A DNA stretch of 51,091 bases, taken from Pirellula sp. Its GTDB lineage: Bacteria > Planctomycetota > Planctomycetia > Pirellulales > Pirellulaceae. Below, piece after piece: positions 41,763 through 50,219 of this stretch. The notes under the pieces were generated by a model, which did not search any database, was not told the origin of the DNA, and saw nothing but the letters and a program-made list of their open reading frames with translations. How positions within the stretch are numbered: the stretch's first letter is position 1; each line of letters begins with the position of its first letter. A program made the position numbers and the translations under genes. The stretch spans positions 1 to 51,091 of the forward strand of contig JALOQS010000006.1 of the NCBI GenBank assembly GCA_025459355.1, written 5' to 3'.

Positions 41763-42677
41763 ATGCCGTTTGAGTTTGTTTGTCCGTTCTGTCACCATCG
41801 GACGCGGGTAGATGATAAGTATGCTGGGCAATCCGGGCCATGCGCTAGTTGTGGCCGGAATGTCACGCTGCCCCTTTTCGACAAAAATGGCTTGTTGGTA
41901 AAATCGCCGGCTTCGGAACAATCCGGTGCACCTGTGGCGTCAAGGAAAAAATGGGCACCGATTGGGATCATCGCTATTGCGTTGGCAACTGTTGTTGTTG
42001 CTGGCGGAGTTGGGGTGTATTTTGCGATCCCATTTATCACCAAAAAGGCTGCCCTCGCGGCGCAGCGAAGTGATTCGAGCAATATGATTGCCATCGCAGA
42101 AGCTCTCAACGCCTATGCATTGCGCTATGGCACTTACCCCACGCCAGTCGTTAAAGACAATAGTGGCACGCCACTTTATTCGTGGAGAGTTTTGATACTG
42201 CCATTTTTAGGCTATCAACAACTCTATGATAGATTTCAGCTCGATCAACCTTACGACAGTCCAGCAAACTTGAGTTTGGCGATCGAGATGCCTAGGGTGT
42301 TCGCCAGCAGTTTTACAGGCTCTGGAAATGTTGATCAGACGAATTACTCGCTGTTGGTTGGCCCTGGAACTCTCTTTCCCGCATCAGGTCCCTTGTCGCC
42401 AGCCGACGCAGAAGATCCGACTATTCTTGTCGTCGAAACAAACGATGGAATGTGCTCTTGGTCCGAACCAATGGACATCGACGTAGGCAAGGGACTGTCG
42501 ATCGGCAGCAAACCCATGAAGCATATCGGAGGGATACACAAAGGGGTTGCGATTGTAGTTACCGTCAAAGAAGAAGCTTATGCGATTCCTGCCACGAATT
42601 CGCAAGTGCTTGTCGATGCTTTGGTTACTCCCAAAGGTGGTGAAACCGCCGACCTATCTGCTGCGGTCAAGCTTTAA
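41763..42677 (+). CDS. zinc-ribbon, single-TM, DUF1559-like protein
   Basis: A 304-residue protein with a cytosolic zinc ribbon (C7, C10, C27, C30: FVCPFCHHRT ... GPCASCGRNV), a polar linker, one transmembrane helix (IGIIAIALATVVVAGGVGVYFAIPF, about 62-86) and an exported domain. The latter starts SSNMIAIAEALNAYALRYGTYP and continues YSWRVLILPFLGYQQLYDRFQLDQPYD in pieces that match the DUF1559 core, which in most family members follows a pilin-like helix. GGIHKGVAIVVTVKEEAY is the variant of the usual HxGGxN end motif. So the family's extracytoplasmic domain is here carried on a zinc-ribbon membrane anchor instead of a prepilin. Function unknown. Confidence 0.82.
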   Translation: MPFEFVCPFCHHRTRVDDKYAGQSGPCASCGRNVTLPLFDKNGLLVKSPASEQSGAPVASRKKWAPIGIIAIALATVVVAGGVGVYFAIPFITKKAALAAQRSDSSNMIAIAEALNAYALRYGTYPTPVVKDNSGTPLYSWRVLILPFLGYQQLYDRFQLDQPYDSPANLSLAIEMPRVFASSFTGSGNVDQTNYSLLVGPGTLFPASGPLSPADAEDPTILVVETNDGMCSWSEPMDIDVGKGLSIGSKPMKHIGGIHKGVAIVVTVKEEAYAIPATNSQVLVDALVTPKGGETADLSAAVKL

Positions 42678-42693
42678 GCTCACCATGCATGGG

Positions 42694-44202
42694 TTATGGT
42701 TTATTGATAGCGCGACGCAAAACGTTCTGTGTCATTCTCTGGACACGAGAGTCAGGCCCATGCGGTCGACTCCAGTGGGACCAAGGTAGCGTGTGACCGG
42801 GTGGGGACGAGAGCCCTTGGACCCAGAAAATAGTCGATGCATTAAAGACAATGTTTCCCTTGGGACCGTCGTAAACTGTTGCGGCCCATGTCTGAGGTGT
42901 CTCCCCACCCACCCAAGCTGTGCCTGTAGCAACGATTTGTAAGCTCGGGATGTCGGCGGGGTCTCCGTGGTACTCCCAGCCAATCAAACCTGGGATTCGG
43001 TCTCCGTCTCGCATGTTGGTTCCGTCGTAGATCCAGTGTTTGGCGTTAGTGCAGATCCAATCCCCTCCTCCATTGACGGGTTCCACATTGCGGGCCCCAA
43101 TCAGAAAACCTTCGTCTGGACCATGCTCCGGAAATGGCCCGTGAATTTTAGCTCGCTCTAATGCTGTGGGTCGATCGCCACCATACGCTCCTCCTCGAAA
43201 CAAAATCCGATTAGGTCGGTCGTCAGAACTAGGACTCATGGGAGAGACCCAGCAGACGCTATTGCCCGAAAGGAACAGCAAGCTAACTCCCTCATCGCGC
43301 ATCGTTTCCACGGATCGAAATTGACGAATATCCCAGTACTCGTCGTGCCCAACACTTATAAAAACGCGACTCTTCAGGCCGCGCTCTGGACTGAGCATAT
43401 CGGAATTGCAAACGTAGGAAACATCATAGCCATTTTGTTCGAGCCAATAGGCCAGGGGAAACTCGAGCGGCAAATACTCGCCAGCTCCAATCGTCAAGGG
43501 ATCGTTGACGACACTTTCGAATTGCGCTTCGCGCCCATACGGTCGATCAAAACTGACATCCGCCCAGGGACCTTGATTGCCTTTAGGATGAGTGTAAACC
43601 GAGTAGTGGCTCGGCCATTGATTGTACGCTTGCCAAGTGTTATCGGAGCATTGAAACAGAACATCGCACGGCCGATCATCCGTCACGACAAAGATCACGT
43701 AGCTTTGCCAATAAGGTTCTTTTTGAGAGTCCGGAATGGTGGTCAATCGCCCGAGGTAGACGCCGCTCAACCAGTCATCTGGGATCGTCAAGCTCGTTGT
43801 CGTCGACCATTGACACTCATGAAGATCTTTTTCTCCGGCAAGCGGAGTTGCTTGAGTCACCGCTCGCAGCGGGCCAACGGTCTTCATCAGCCTGGCTCCG
43901 GCGCCGCCATAATAGCCAGTTCGAAAGACTTCTAATTGAAACAGGCTGGCCGGGTTAGCTGATACCTTGATGTCGATTGTCTCGCCTGCGCGAACGCTTT
44001 GCCGCGAGCAGTAACCCTCAATCCATGGCGATCTGTATTTACTTTGATCGACACGAACTCGGGTCAGTTGCCAATCGCGAGCACCTGGAAGCGAGTTCTC
44101 GCGAGTGATGAGATTATCTCGTTCGGCTTGGCCGCATGCAAAATGATTTCCAAGTAGAAAAACGATAGCCATCGTAGAGACTCGGAGCCAGGGATAACGC
44201 AT
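42694..44202 (-). CDS. N,N-dimethylformamidase beta-subunit-like exported protein
   Basis: A 502-residue protein whose signal peptide (MRYPWLRVSTMAIVFLLGNHFACGQ) supports the ATG at 44202; the frame extends to 44316 without family likeness, and GAGG is placed before 44202. The mature protein starts with an Ig-like beta region (IEGYCSRQSVRAGETIDIKVS; FQLEVFRTGYYGG) and continues with the domain known from the large subunit of N,N-dimethylformamidase: VLFQCSDNTWQAYNQWP, FPLAYWLEQNGYDVSYV, VFISVGHDEYWD and LLFLSGNSVCWV. This last block looks like a ThuA/amidotransferase-type fold. Whether it hydrolyses amides is unknown; the actual enzyme is cytosolic and iron-dependent, whereas this one is exported. 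Convergent with the zinc-ribbon gene. Confidence 0.82.
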   Translation of the reverse strand: MRYPWLRVSTMAIVFLLGNHFACGQAERDNLITRENSLPGARDWQLTRVRVDQSKYRSPWIEGYCSRQSVRAGETIDIKVSANPASLFQLEVFRTGYYGGAGARLMKTVGPLRAVTQATPLAGEKDLHECQWSTTTSLTIPDDWLSGVYLGRLTTIPDSQKEPYWQSYVIFVVTDDRPCDVLFQCSDNTWQAYNQWPSHYSVYTHPKGNQGPWADVSFDRPYGREAQFESVVNDPLTIGAGEYLPLEFPLAYWLEQNGYDVSYVCNSDMLSPERGLKSRVFISVGHDEYWDIRQFRSVETMRDEGVSLLFLSGNSVCWVSPMSPSSDDRPNRILFRGGAYGGDRPTALERAKIHGPFPEHGPDEGFLIGARNVEPVNGGGDWICTNAKHWIYDGTNMRDGDRIPGLIGWEYHGDPADIPSLQIVATGTAWVGGETPQTWAATVYDGPKGNIVFNASTIFWVQGLSSPPGHTLPWSHWSRPHGPDSRVQRMTQNVLRRAINKP

Positions 44203-44483
44203 GGAATTCGACCTCGTTGAGTGCTTGATGAGGGAGAGGAGACGGGGAGGGGTGAGCCGTGACGCAACAATCCCTGCCATTCTAATCCAAAAAATGTTTC
44301 GATAAGCTGCTGTCAAGCAGGATTGCTATCAATGCTGCTTTAGCGAGACAATATTTTCGGATTTCAGTAAAGTTCGTTGGGCTGAGCTAGTCGCGATTTG
44401 CATCTTTTTCTAAGAACGATTGATAGTGCAGGTTCGCGTAGGTTGGCGAGCGAGCGAGTTCTGTTACAAAGGCAAAGTGAGAC

Positions 44484-44765
44484 ATGATGACGGGCACCAA
44501 GGGGATCTTGCGAATTGCTGGCATTGTCTTGTGCACGGGTTGCATGGGAGCACCCATGGCGGCACCCAAGCTAGAGAGATGGGGCGGTGGATACTATGGT
44601 CAAGGGGATCAAGAACGTCAGCGAGCGCGTGCCGTGTACTTTGATCCGTATCCTCAAAATGACATTGGCCCGCCTGTCGTTGGTGGGCGACCACCGGGGT
44701 TTGGAAATCCTTTGCCGGAAGCCAAGCGAAACAAGCTCGATCCGAACGACCGTTTCAATTTTTAG
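44484..44765 (+). CDS. small exported protein, probable lipoprotein
   Basis: A 93-residue product with an N-terminal hydrophobic stretch (GILRIAGIVLCTGCMG) ending in a lipobox-like CTGC, so it is likely lipidated at the second cysteine. The mature part is Gly/Pro/Arg-rich with the segment ARAVYFDPYPQNDIGPPVVG followed by RPPGFGNPLP; I have the impression that FDPYPxNDxGP recurs in small planctomycete surface proteins. Two adjacent ATGs (44484, 44487) are possible starts. No partner is obvious; flanked by the divergent amidase-like gene and a coiled-coil protein gene. Confidence 0.65.
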   Translation: MMTGTKGILRIAGIVLCTGCMGAPMAAPKLERWGGGYYGQGDQERQRARAVYFDPYPQNDIGPPVVGGRPPGFGNPLPEAKRNKLDPNDRFNF

Positions 44766-44937
44766 TTCACGCATCGGCTTTGCTCACCAGATTTCGAATT
44801 CGTCGTGATTCGTAAAGTTCGATCTTTCTCTTTTTGCGCGGATTTGCTAAAGTCCGATCGGTGAGGCGAGGTTTGAGTCTCGCGATATTCTGCGGCGTTT
44901 TACGTTCCCGAGATAATTGCATGGAGGCGTTATCAAA

Positions 44938-46209
44938 ATGAGAGACTGGCTCACGCGATTTATTGCTTGTTCTGTCCTTTCCTCAACCCCATTGCTTGCA
45001 CAGGAAGCGGACACTGATGGTGCCCGCAATTCGGCGGGCAGTAAACAGACGGCAGACACTTGCTCTGAAAACTGCGATTGTGGCGGAACGGAGTCCACCA
45101 CAAAAAGCGGCAACACCACGTCTTGCAATCTTGCGGGTGACGACACCGACCCAAAGAGTTCTTCGCCTAAGGTCGTGCCGACCCTATTCATCAGCGCGCA
45201 GGAATCTCGCTCAAGCCAGAGTGATTGGTTTCTCTCCGATATGCTGGGGAGTTGGTTGCAATCCCCTATTCGATTCAAAACCGAAGTTGCGGTTCATTTT
45301 TCTCACGATGGCGAGGCAGTAGACCATAAAAATTTGATAGCGACTGTATGCTTGGAGAATGCCGAGCAGGACAACAAAACAGTGGGGGGAGTCAATCAAC
45401 TCAAATCTAACAGTGGTACCCCGCTAGCCGCTAAGCCCTTGGAGTTTTCCACTGGGTTTGAGAAACTGGTTGAAGACGTGATCGCTTGTGGGCACCGCAT
45501 TTGTACTGGCAACAAGTGTTATGAAGTCAAGGACGAGCCAGTCGTGGGAGATGATTGCTCGACTACGGAGAGCAAAGAGGAAGAGGAGCCAATTATGGTT
45601 GTGCCAGCAGCGCCGCCAGCTCCACCTGCTATGTATTTCACGGAAAACGAAAATGCTCCATCCTCAAAGGCCGGTTTGGTCGATGACGCAGTGTTGAAAG
45701 AGCTCGATATTTCTGGTCCCGCCAAAGTCGTTATGAACTTGCTAGTCGATAATGCGAGGCTCTCGGCGAAGCTCGAACTGACAGAAACGTTGATGGCCGA
45801 GCGACAGGCAGCTATGGAACAAATCTATACCCTGGCCGAGAAGAACGCTCGTCTGCAAACTCAAATCGCAGTGAACGAAGCCAGGCAGCATGCAACCGAG
45901 CAGCTCACAGCCAGCTTGATCGATCGCACAGAAGTGGCCATGAAACTCGTTGCGACGCGAACTGATTCAGAAACAGAAAACAGCCAGTCGAGTGATTCCA
46001 ACGCAACCCTTAAAGCCATACAGGAAGACTTGTCTAACATTCGCAAGCAAATTGGCTTGATGAAACGACAGGTTCCGGTTCCTTTTGCACCGAGCTCAGT
46101 TGGGCGACCTCAGGTGCAGCCATACGTTCCGTCTCTGCAGCAACATGGACCGGTCGAGACACATGATCCGGCGCTCGCCAGAGATCCACATCGCCCATCA
46201 AAATACTAA
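44938..46209 (+). CDS. exported coiled-coil protein of unknown function
   Basis: A 423-residue protein. A signal peptide (MRDWLTRFIACSVLSSTPLLAQ) is followed by a polar, cysteine-containing region (SKQTADTCSENCDCGG), a middle part with further cysteines (CGHRICTGNKCYEVKDE), then an Ala/Pro patch (VVPAAPPAPPAMYF). From about 255 to 345 it is a charged helix with coiled-coil pattern (NARLSAKLELTETLMAERQA; LQTQIAVNEARQHATEQL), and the tail is Pro/Gln-rich. ATG 44938 is supported by GGAGG at 44923-44927 and by the signal peptide; an in-frame TTG at 44917 is less likely. No family recognised. The next gene (46277) is another exported unknown on the same strand, 67 bp downstream. Confidence 0.78.
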   Translation: MRDWLTRFIACSVLSSTPLLAQEADTDGARNSAGSKQTADTCSENCDCGGTESTTKSGNTTSCNLAGDDTDPKSSSPKVVPTLFISAQESRSSQSDWFLSDMLGSWLQSPIRFKTEVAVHFSHDGEAVDHKNLIATVCLENAEQDNKTVGGVNQLKSNSGTPLAAKPLEFSTGFEKLVEDVIACGHRICTGNKCYEVKDEPVVGDDCSTTESKEEEEPIMVVPAAPPAPPAMYFTENENAPSSKAGLVDDAVLKELDISGPAKVVMNLLVDNARLSAKLELTETLMAERQAAMEQIYTLAEKNARLQTQIAVNEARQHATEQLTASLIDRTEVAMKLVATRTDSETENSQSSDSNATLKAIQEDLSNIRKQIGLMKRQVPVPFAPSSVGRPQVQPYVPSLQQHGPVETHDPALARDPHRPSKY

Positions 46210-46276
46210 CGACAGCACCAGCCTGCTGCACGTTGTTTTTCTTAAGAATAACCATCAACATTCGATCCCTGTTATC

Positions 46277-47362
46277 ATGATTCGTTCGCTATCTATTATA
46301 TTGTTCGCAATTTCCGTGGCATGTTCAACCGCGTATACGCCAAAGGGATTAGCGCAAGATGGCGTTCCTTCTGGTGGACGCTCGCTGCTCGTGAAAGAAG
46401 GTGCGATGCCGTCAAAAACGGAAGCAAGCCAGGACGAATCCAAAACCAAGGCGGCCAAAAAAACCGCTGCTAAACCAGCTTCTACGCAAATTGGTGCTAG
46501 TGATGAATCCGCACTGAGGCCAGTTAAGAAAAAGGAACTCACTGAGACTCCATCGCCTATGGGTGGCGAGACCTTTTTGCTTCGATACAAATTCAAGCCA
46601 GGTCTTCGGATTGTCAGTGAAGTGACTCATATGGCAAAGACCGACAACAAGATTGACGCAACGGCTCAAGACGCGGACTCACGGACGGTCACCCACAAGA
46701 CATGGGACGTGACAAAAGTCGAAGACGGCAATATGACCTTTGAATATATGATCGACGACATTGACATGTCTCAACGCATTGGAACAGGTGACGAACTCCG
46801 CTATTCGTCTAAGTCGGGTGAGCAGCCTCCATTTCAATTCCAGAACGCCGCAGATTCGGTCGGAAAGGTTATCTCAACCGTAACGATTGATCAGCAAGGG
46901 CTTATCGTGGCTCGAAGCGATCAAACCAATCCACCAAACCTGGGAATGGGTGACATTACTTTACCAGTTCCCGAGAATGCGGTTGCGGTCGGAGCCACTT
47001 GGGAGATTCCGAGGGAACTGAATGTTCGCCGGGAAGATGGGTCCTTTAAACGTGTTCGGTTCAGGGAGTTGTTCAAGCTAGAAAAAGTGAGTGCCGGTAT
47101 CGCAACTGTTTCCGTAGCAAGTGAAATGATCACTATTGTCTCCGATCCAAAAGAAGAGGCCCAAGTGGTGCAACAACTCAGCAATGGGACCATTAAGTTT
47201 GACATTGATGCTGGGCGAATGATTTCCAAAGAACTCGTCTGGGATAAAAAAGTCGTTGGCTTCTCCGGTGCAGGTAGCACCATGGAATACACCGCCCGAC
47301 TTGATGAACGCGTTATTTCCACGGACACCATCCAGCCTGCCGCTCGATCCGCAAAGAAATAA
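46277..47362 (+). CDS. exported protein, DUF6263-like
   Basis: A 361-residue protein. The signal peptide is MIRSLSIILFAISVACSTAY, then a Lys/Ala/Ser-rich linker to about residue 85. The main domain begins with TFLLRYKFKPGLRIVSEVTH and continues with MTFEYMIDDIDMSQRI, TVTIDQQGLIVARSD, TLPVPENAVAVGATWEIPRE and GRMISKELVWDKKV, a repeated beta-strand pattern that I associate with DUF6263, a planctomycete-rich beta-barrel or lipocalin-like family; this is by memory of pattern. ATG 46277 is chosen because the signal peptide starts there; the frame is open further upstream into the preceding gene. Together with the gene before it, it may form a surface or envelope operon. Confidence 0.75.
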   Translation: MIRSLSIILFAISVACSTAYTPKGLAQDGVPSGGRSLLVKEGAMPSKTEASQDESKTKAAKKTAAKPASTQIGASDESALRPVKKKELTETPSPMGGETFLLRYKFKPGLRIVSEVTHMAKTDNKIDATAQDADSRTVTHKTWDVTKVEDGNMTFEYMIDDIDMSQRIGTGDELRYSSKSGEQPPFQFQNAADSVGKVISTVTIDQQGLIVARSDQTNPPNLGMGDITLPVPENAVAVGATWEIPRELNVRREDGSFKRVRFRELFKLEKVSAGIATVSVASEMITIVSDPKEEAQVVQQLSNGTIKFDIDAGRMISKELVWDKKVVGFSGAGSTMEYTARLDERVISTDTIQPAARSAKK

Positions 47363-47484
47363 TTGCTCGAACAACTAAACACGCAGGGAAAAACATAAGT
47401 TGGAACTGGGACCTTCGGCTTTGGTAAAGAAAACCACCTGGAACTCTGGGTTCTGGGGAGCTAGGGGTTCGGAGAAACTAGAGC

Positions 47485-48318
47485 ATGCTTCAGGTAGTCT
47501 TCGTCAAGTGGGGAACGCGTTATGATGCGTCGTCAGTTAATCGGCACGTGAAGGCAATTCGTAAGAATTCGACGACTGATGTTAGATTCGTATGCATTAC
47601 AGATAACGCAGAATCGAACCTTGATCCCAGCGTCGAGACTGTTCTGTTTCCGGAGTTCAGAGCACCCTTCGATTCGCTCAAAAGAGGTTGTCGACTAAAG
47701 CTCTCTATCTTTGCGAAAGATATCATCGATCCAGATCTGCCCACCATCTTTTTGGATTTGGATACGCTTATCTGTGGCGACGTTCATGGAATCGAGTCGC
47801 ACATACGAAAGCATCGAGGCATAAGCATGCTTCAGAATCATTACGTTCAATGGTGGCCTTATCAAAACATGGTCAGGCATCTCGCTCCGGAAGCCTATTA
47901 CTTTGGTAACTCGTCGGCGATTGGTTTTTATCCAAAGGACTATCACTTTCTTTTCGAAGAATTCAATCGAGTTGTTGATCGATTTATCGATGTGGCGGAG
48001 TTGCCGAAAAAGTATCATTCGGACGAAAGATTCATCAGCTATGCAGCACGAGAGACACTGCGTGTTTTTCCAAGTCGATTAATCGTTAAGTTCGCAGAGG
48101 AGTATATGGCTCCGTTCTTAACGATCGAACGCATTCGCAAGTCCTTGCCGTGGGTCAAGCGGCGACGCAAAAATCTAGTTGCCGTGACGTTTGTATCGGA
48201 AGGCCTCAAGCCAAATGTCTTGGTTAACTTGAAACGTGGGGATATCGTTCGATACAAAAGACTGGTAGCAAAGTGGGATCACCAGGAATACAGCCAATAC
48301 TGGTGCGAAGCAGCTTGA
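47485..48318 (+). CDS. glycosyltransferase-like protein (GT-A fold)
   Basis: A 277-residue protein without signal or membrane segment. It begins with VVFVKWGTRYDASSVNRHVK and VRFVCITDNAE, the first two strands of a nucleotide-diphospho-sugar transferase, and carries a DxD motif (DLD, 91-93) in TIFLDLDTLICGDV, as in GT8/GT32-like enzymes. Later FGNSSAIGFYPKDY and KYHSDERFISYA occupy acceptor- and base-binding positions. The C-terminal third is rich in Arg and Lys and probably meets the membrane surface. It could add a sugar to a surface glycan; donor and acceptor are unknown. GGAG lies 12 bases before the ATG. It is not closely linked to the polysaccharide genes at 32-36 kb. Confidence 0.78.
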   Translation: MLQVVFVKWGTRYDASSVNRHVKAIRKNSTTDVRFVCITDNAESNLDPSVETVLFPEFRAPFDSLKRGCRLKLSIFAKDIIDPDLPTIFLDLDTLICGDVHGIESHIRKHRGISMLQNHYVQWWPYQNMVRHLAPEAYYFGNSSAIGFYPKDYHFLFEEFNRVVDRFIDVAELPKKYHSDERFISYAARETLRVFPSRLIVKFAEEYMAPFLTIERIRKSLPWVKRRRKNLVAVTFVSEGLKPNVLVNLKRGDIVRYKRLVAKWDHQEYSQYWCEAA

Positions 48319-48456
48319 ACATAGCTGTATTGGGTAGCCTTCAGACAAAAGCACTCACTTCCATTCCATCGACCTAACTGGAAAGCGATTTCGAATTGTC
48401 CTGGATAGCTGCGTACCCTTGGTTGCCACCTGCACTTAGTTAGTGAACACCAAGCA

Positions 48457-49509
48457 CTAAGGTAGTAGTTTCATCAAGATGCTCTCCAGGTTCCGATTGG
48501 AATCTTGGTGCAATGGGCGAACTCCTTGCGCTAGGACCGTTCCTGATGCATCCAACAAAAACGTTGTTGGCAAGGCTTCAACTCCAAACTGATGGAAAAG
48601 TTCCCAATTACAGTCTTTACTCGCCGTCGGATCGTGGCAGAGCTGCACCCAGGGCAAATTTCGACCTTGAACGAAGCGACGTATCCGTTCTGGTTCAGAT
48701 CCAACACAAATTGCAACGATCTCAAATCCTTTCGCTTGATAATTCTGATAGATGCGTTGCAGGGCGGGTAACTCGGCAATACAAGCGGGACATCCGGTTG
48801 ACCAAAACTCCACATACACGACCTTGCCCCGCAAGCTTTGTATGTCGAATGGTTCACCAGATAAGTTCGCTGACACAAGCTCCAGTTGCTTATCAATAAG
48901 TTGCCAACGATACTGAATCCTTTGAATTCGGTTTTTCAGAAGCGCTGCTTCTGGGGTCTCGTCGCCAACGGAAAGGCGGTCGTCAAGCCATTGAAGAAAC
49001 GTGAGGTTTTGGGATAGGTTTCCTTTTACCTCGAAAACCATCAACGATAGGGAGGCAACCATCAATTCGCGACTACTCAGCTTCTTGAAATCCGAAAGGA
49101 AGTCTTTTGCATCGGCTTCGAAAGCAGCAATTTCGGCGTGCGTTCCTGATGCGTGCCCCTGTTCCAGCCCCTTTACGGTGTATTTGATTTTATAGAAAAG
49201 GGCTTCACGAATCTCTTCTCGGTTAAGATCAGCGGAGCTCACGGGAATGTGTTTGCTTGCTTCCAACACTGCTTTGCATATTGCGTGCTTGTTATCGTCA
49301 ATCGAAAAACGTTGCAAAATGCCGGTTGGGGACTCAGCCGAACCATCCATCTTACGCATGAATCCCAATAGGGAGCGTGGGCTAGTATCGGCAGGCAATC
49401 GATAATAAGCGACTTGCTGCTGCTTTATTCGTAGCTCATTGATCAACCACCCAAACGAGACAAGGCTCAGTAACAACAACGGCACGACAAACATCTTTAA
49501 CTTCTTCAT
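48457..49509 (-). CDS. TlpA-like membrane-anchored thioredoxin
   Basis: A 350-residue protein. One N-terminal helix (MFVVPLLLLSLVSFGWLI, 6-23) anchors it, the thioredoxin fold facing outside the cytoplasm. Residues 40-215 are a helical domain of unknown kind. The TlpA/ResA-type domain begins at about 218 (GEPFDIQSLRGKVVYVEFWS) and has the redox motif CPAC at 240-243 and the family's GFEIVAICVGSE; the cis-proline is in EALPTTFLLD. It probably reduces or reshuffles disulfides in exported proteins. ATG 49509 overlaps the permease stop by four bases, and a longer frame start at 49713 lies inside the permease gene. Confidence 0.88.
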   Translation of the reverse strand: MKKLKMFVVPLLLLSLVSFGWLINELRIKQQQVAYYRLPADTSPRSLLGFMRKMDGSAESPTGILQRFSIDDNKHAICKAVLEASKHIPVSSADLNREEIREALFYKIKYTVKGLEQGHASGTHAEIAAFEADAKDFLSDFKKLSSRELMVASLSLMVFEVKGNLSQNLTFLQWLDDRLSVGDETPEAALLKNRIQRIQYRWQLIDKQLELVSANLSGEPFDIQSLRGKVVYVEFWSTGCPACIAELPALQRIYQNYQAKGFEIVAICVGSEPERIRRFVQGRNLPWVQLCHDPTASKDCNWELFHQFGVEALPTTFLLDASGTVLAQGVRPLHQDSNRNLESILMKLLP

Positions 49510-50219
49510 GGGTCTGCCCTCTCCACGTACCAATATCCGCCACAAAAAATCAAGAAAAGCCCACTGATAAGAATGGTCCACGCAAAACGCAACGAGTGTC
49601 CATCGCTGGCTGCTGGAATCTCCAAAAAATACTCGACCGCTTGAATGGTCTTTATCAGTAAGATGGGCGTAAGAAGTCCGCAAAGGATCGAAACACCATT
49701 CGATTTTTGCCAAGATGAAATAGCAAGAGCTCCTCCGATCACCGATACAATTGCCGCTACTAGTAAAAATAGCGTTTGCAACGAAACTCCATCAGAAACG
49801 GGAGCCGTGGATGACCGCACATGAGGAATGAGCATGTTCGAGGCAATAAGAGCCGCTGAGTGAATTGCCAGCATCACCAGCGTAGCAGTCAAAACGACAC
49901 TTAGCTTACTAACGAGATGCAAAAATCGTCTTGGTGGTAAACACGCAAGAAACTCGACCGATCGATCCGCTCGCTCTAAGGTAAAGACACTCCCGGCAAG
50001 AATTGCCGCGCAAAATGCGGCCGATAGAAAACCTAGGTTTCCACCAAAGTTCAAAATCAGAAAAGACCATGTGGAGGCATCCCCCATAACAGTAAACTCG
50101 AATGGTGATCGAATGACAGCGACGCCTGCAGCGATATAGCAACACAGCGTGACAACGATTGAGGTCAAAATAAAGTGCTTTAACAAACGAAGATCTTTCT
50201 TGATTAACGTTTTAATCAT
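49506..50219 (-). CDS. ABC transporter permease (ABC-2 type)
   Basis: A 237-residue membrane protein with six hydrophobic segments, the first (KHFILTSIVVTLCCYIAAGVAV) near residue 14. The segment LGFLSAAFCAAILAGSVFTLERADRSVEFLACLP corresponds to the cytosolic loop of ABC-2 permeases that meets the ATPase (VEFLACLPPRRFLHL). No family beyond ABC-2 can be assigned. It overlaps the ATPase stop (50216-50219) and the TlpA-like start (49506-49509), each in an ATGA tetranucleotide, so the three are translationally coupled. Probably exports a peptide, lipid or antibiotic; the substrate is unknown. Confidence 0.87.
   Translation of the reverse strand: MIKTLIKKDLRLLKHFILTSIVVTLCCYIAAGVAVIRSPFEFTVMGDASTWSFLILNFGGNLGFLSAAFCAAILAGSVFTLERADRSVEFLACLPPRRFLHLVSKLSVVLTATLVMLAIHSAALIASNMLIPHVRSSTAPVSDGVSLQTLFLLVAAIVSVIGGALAISSWQKSNGVSILCGLLTPILLIKTIQAVEYFLEIPAASDGHSLRFAWTILISGLFLIFCGGYWYVERADP

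Noticed and set aside
43321-43935. 204-codon plus-strand frame inside the dimethylformamidase-like gene
   Set aside because: Antisense to a recognised domain; no plausible start or homologous motif.
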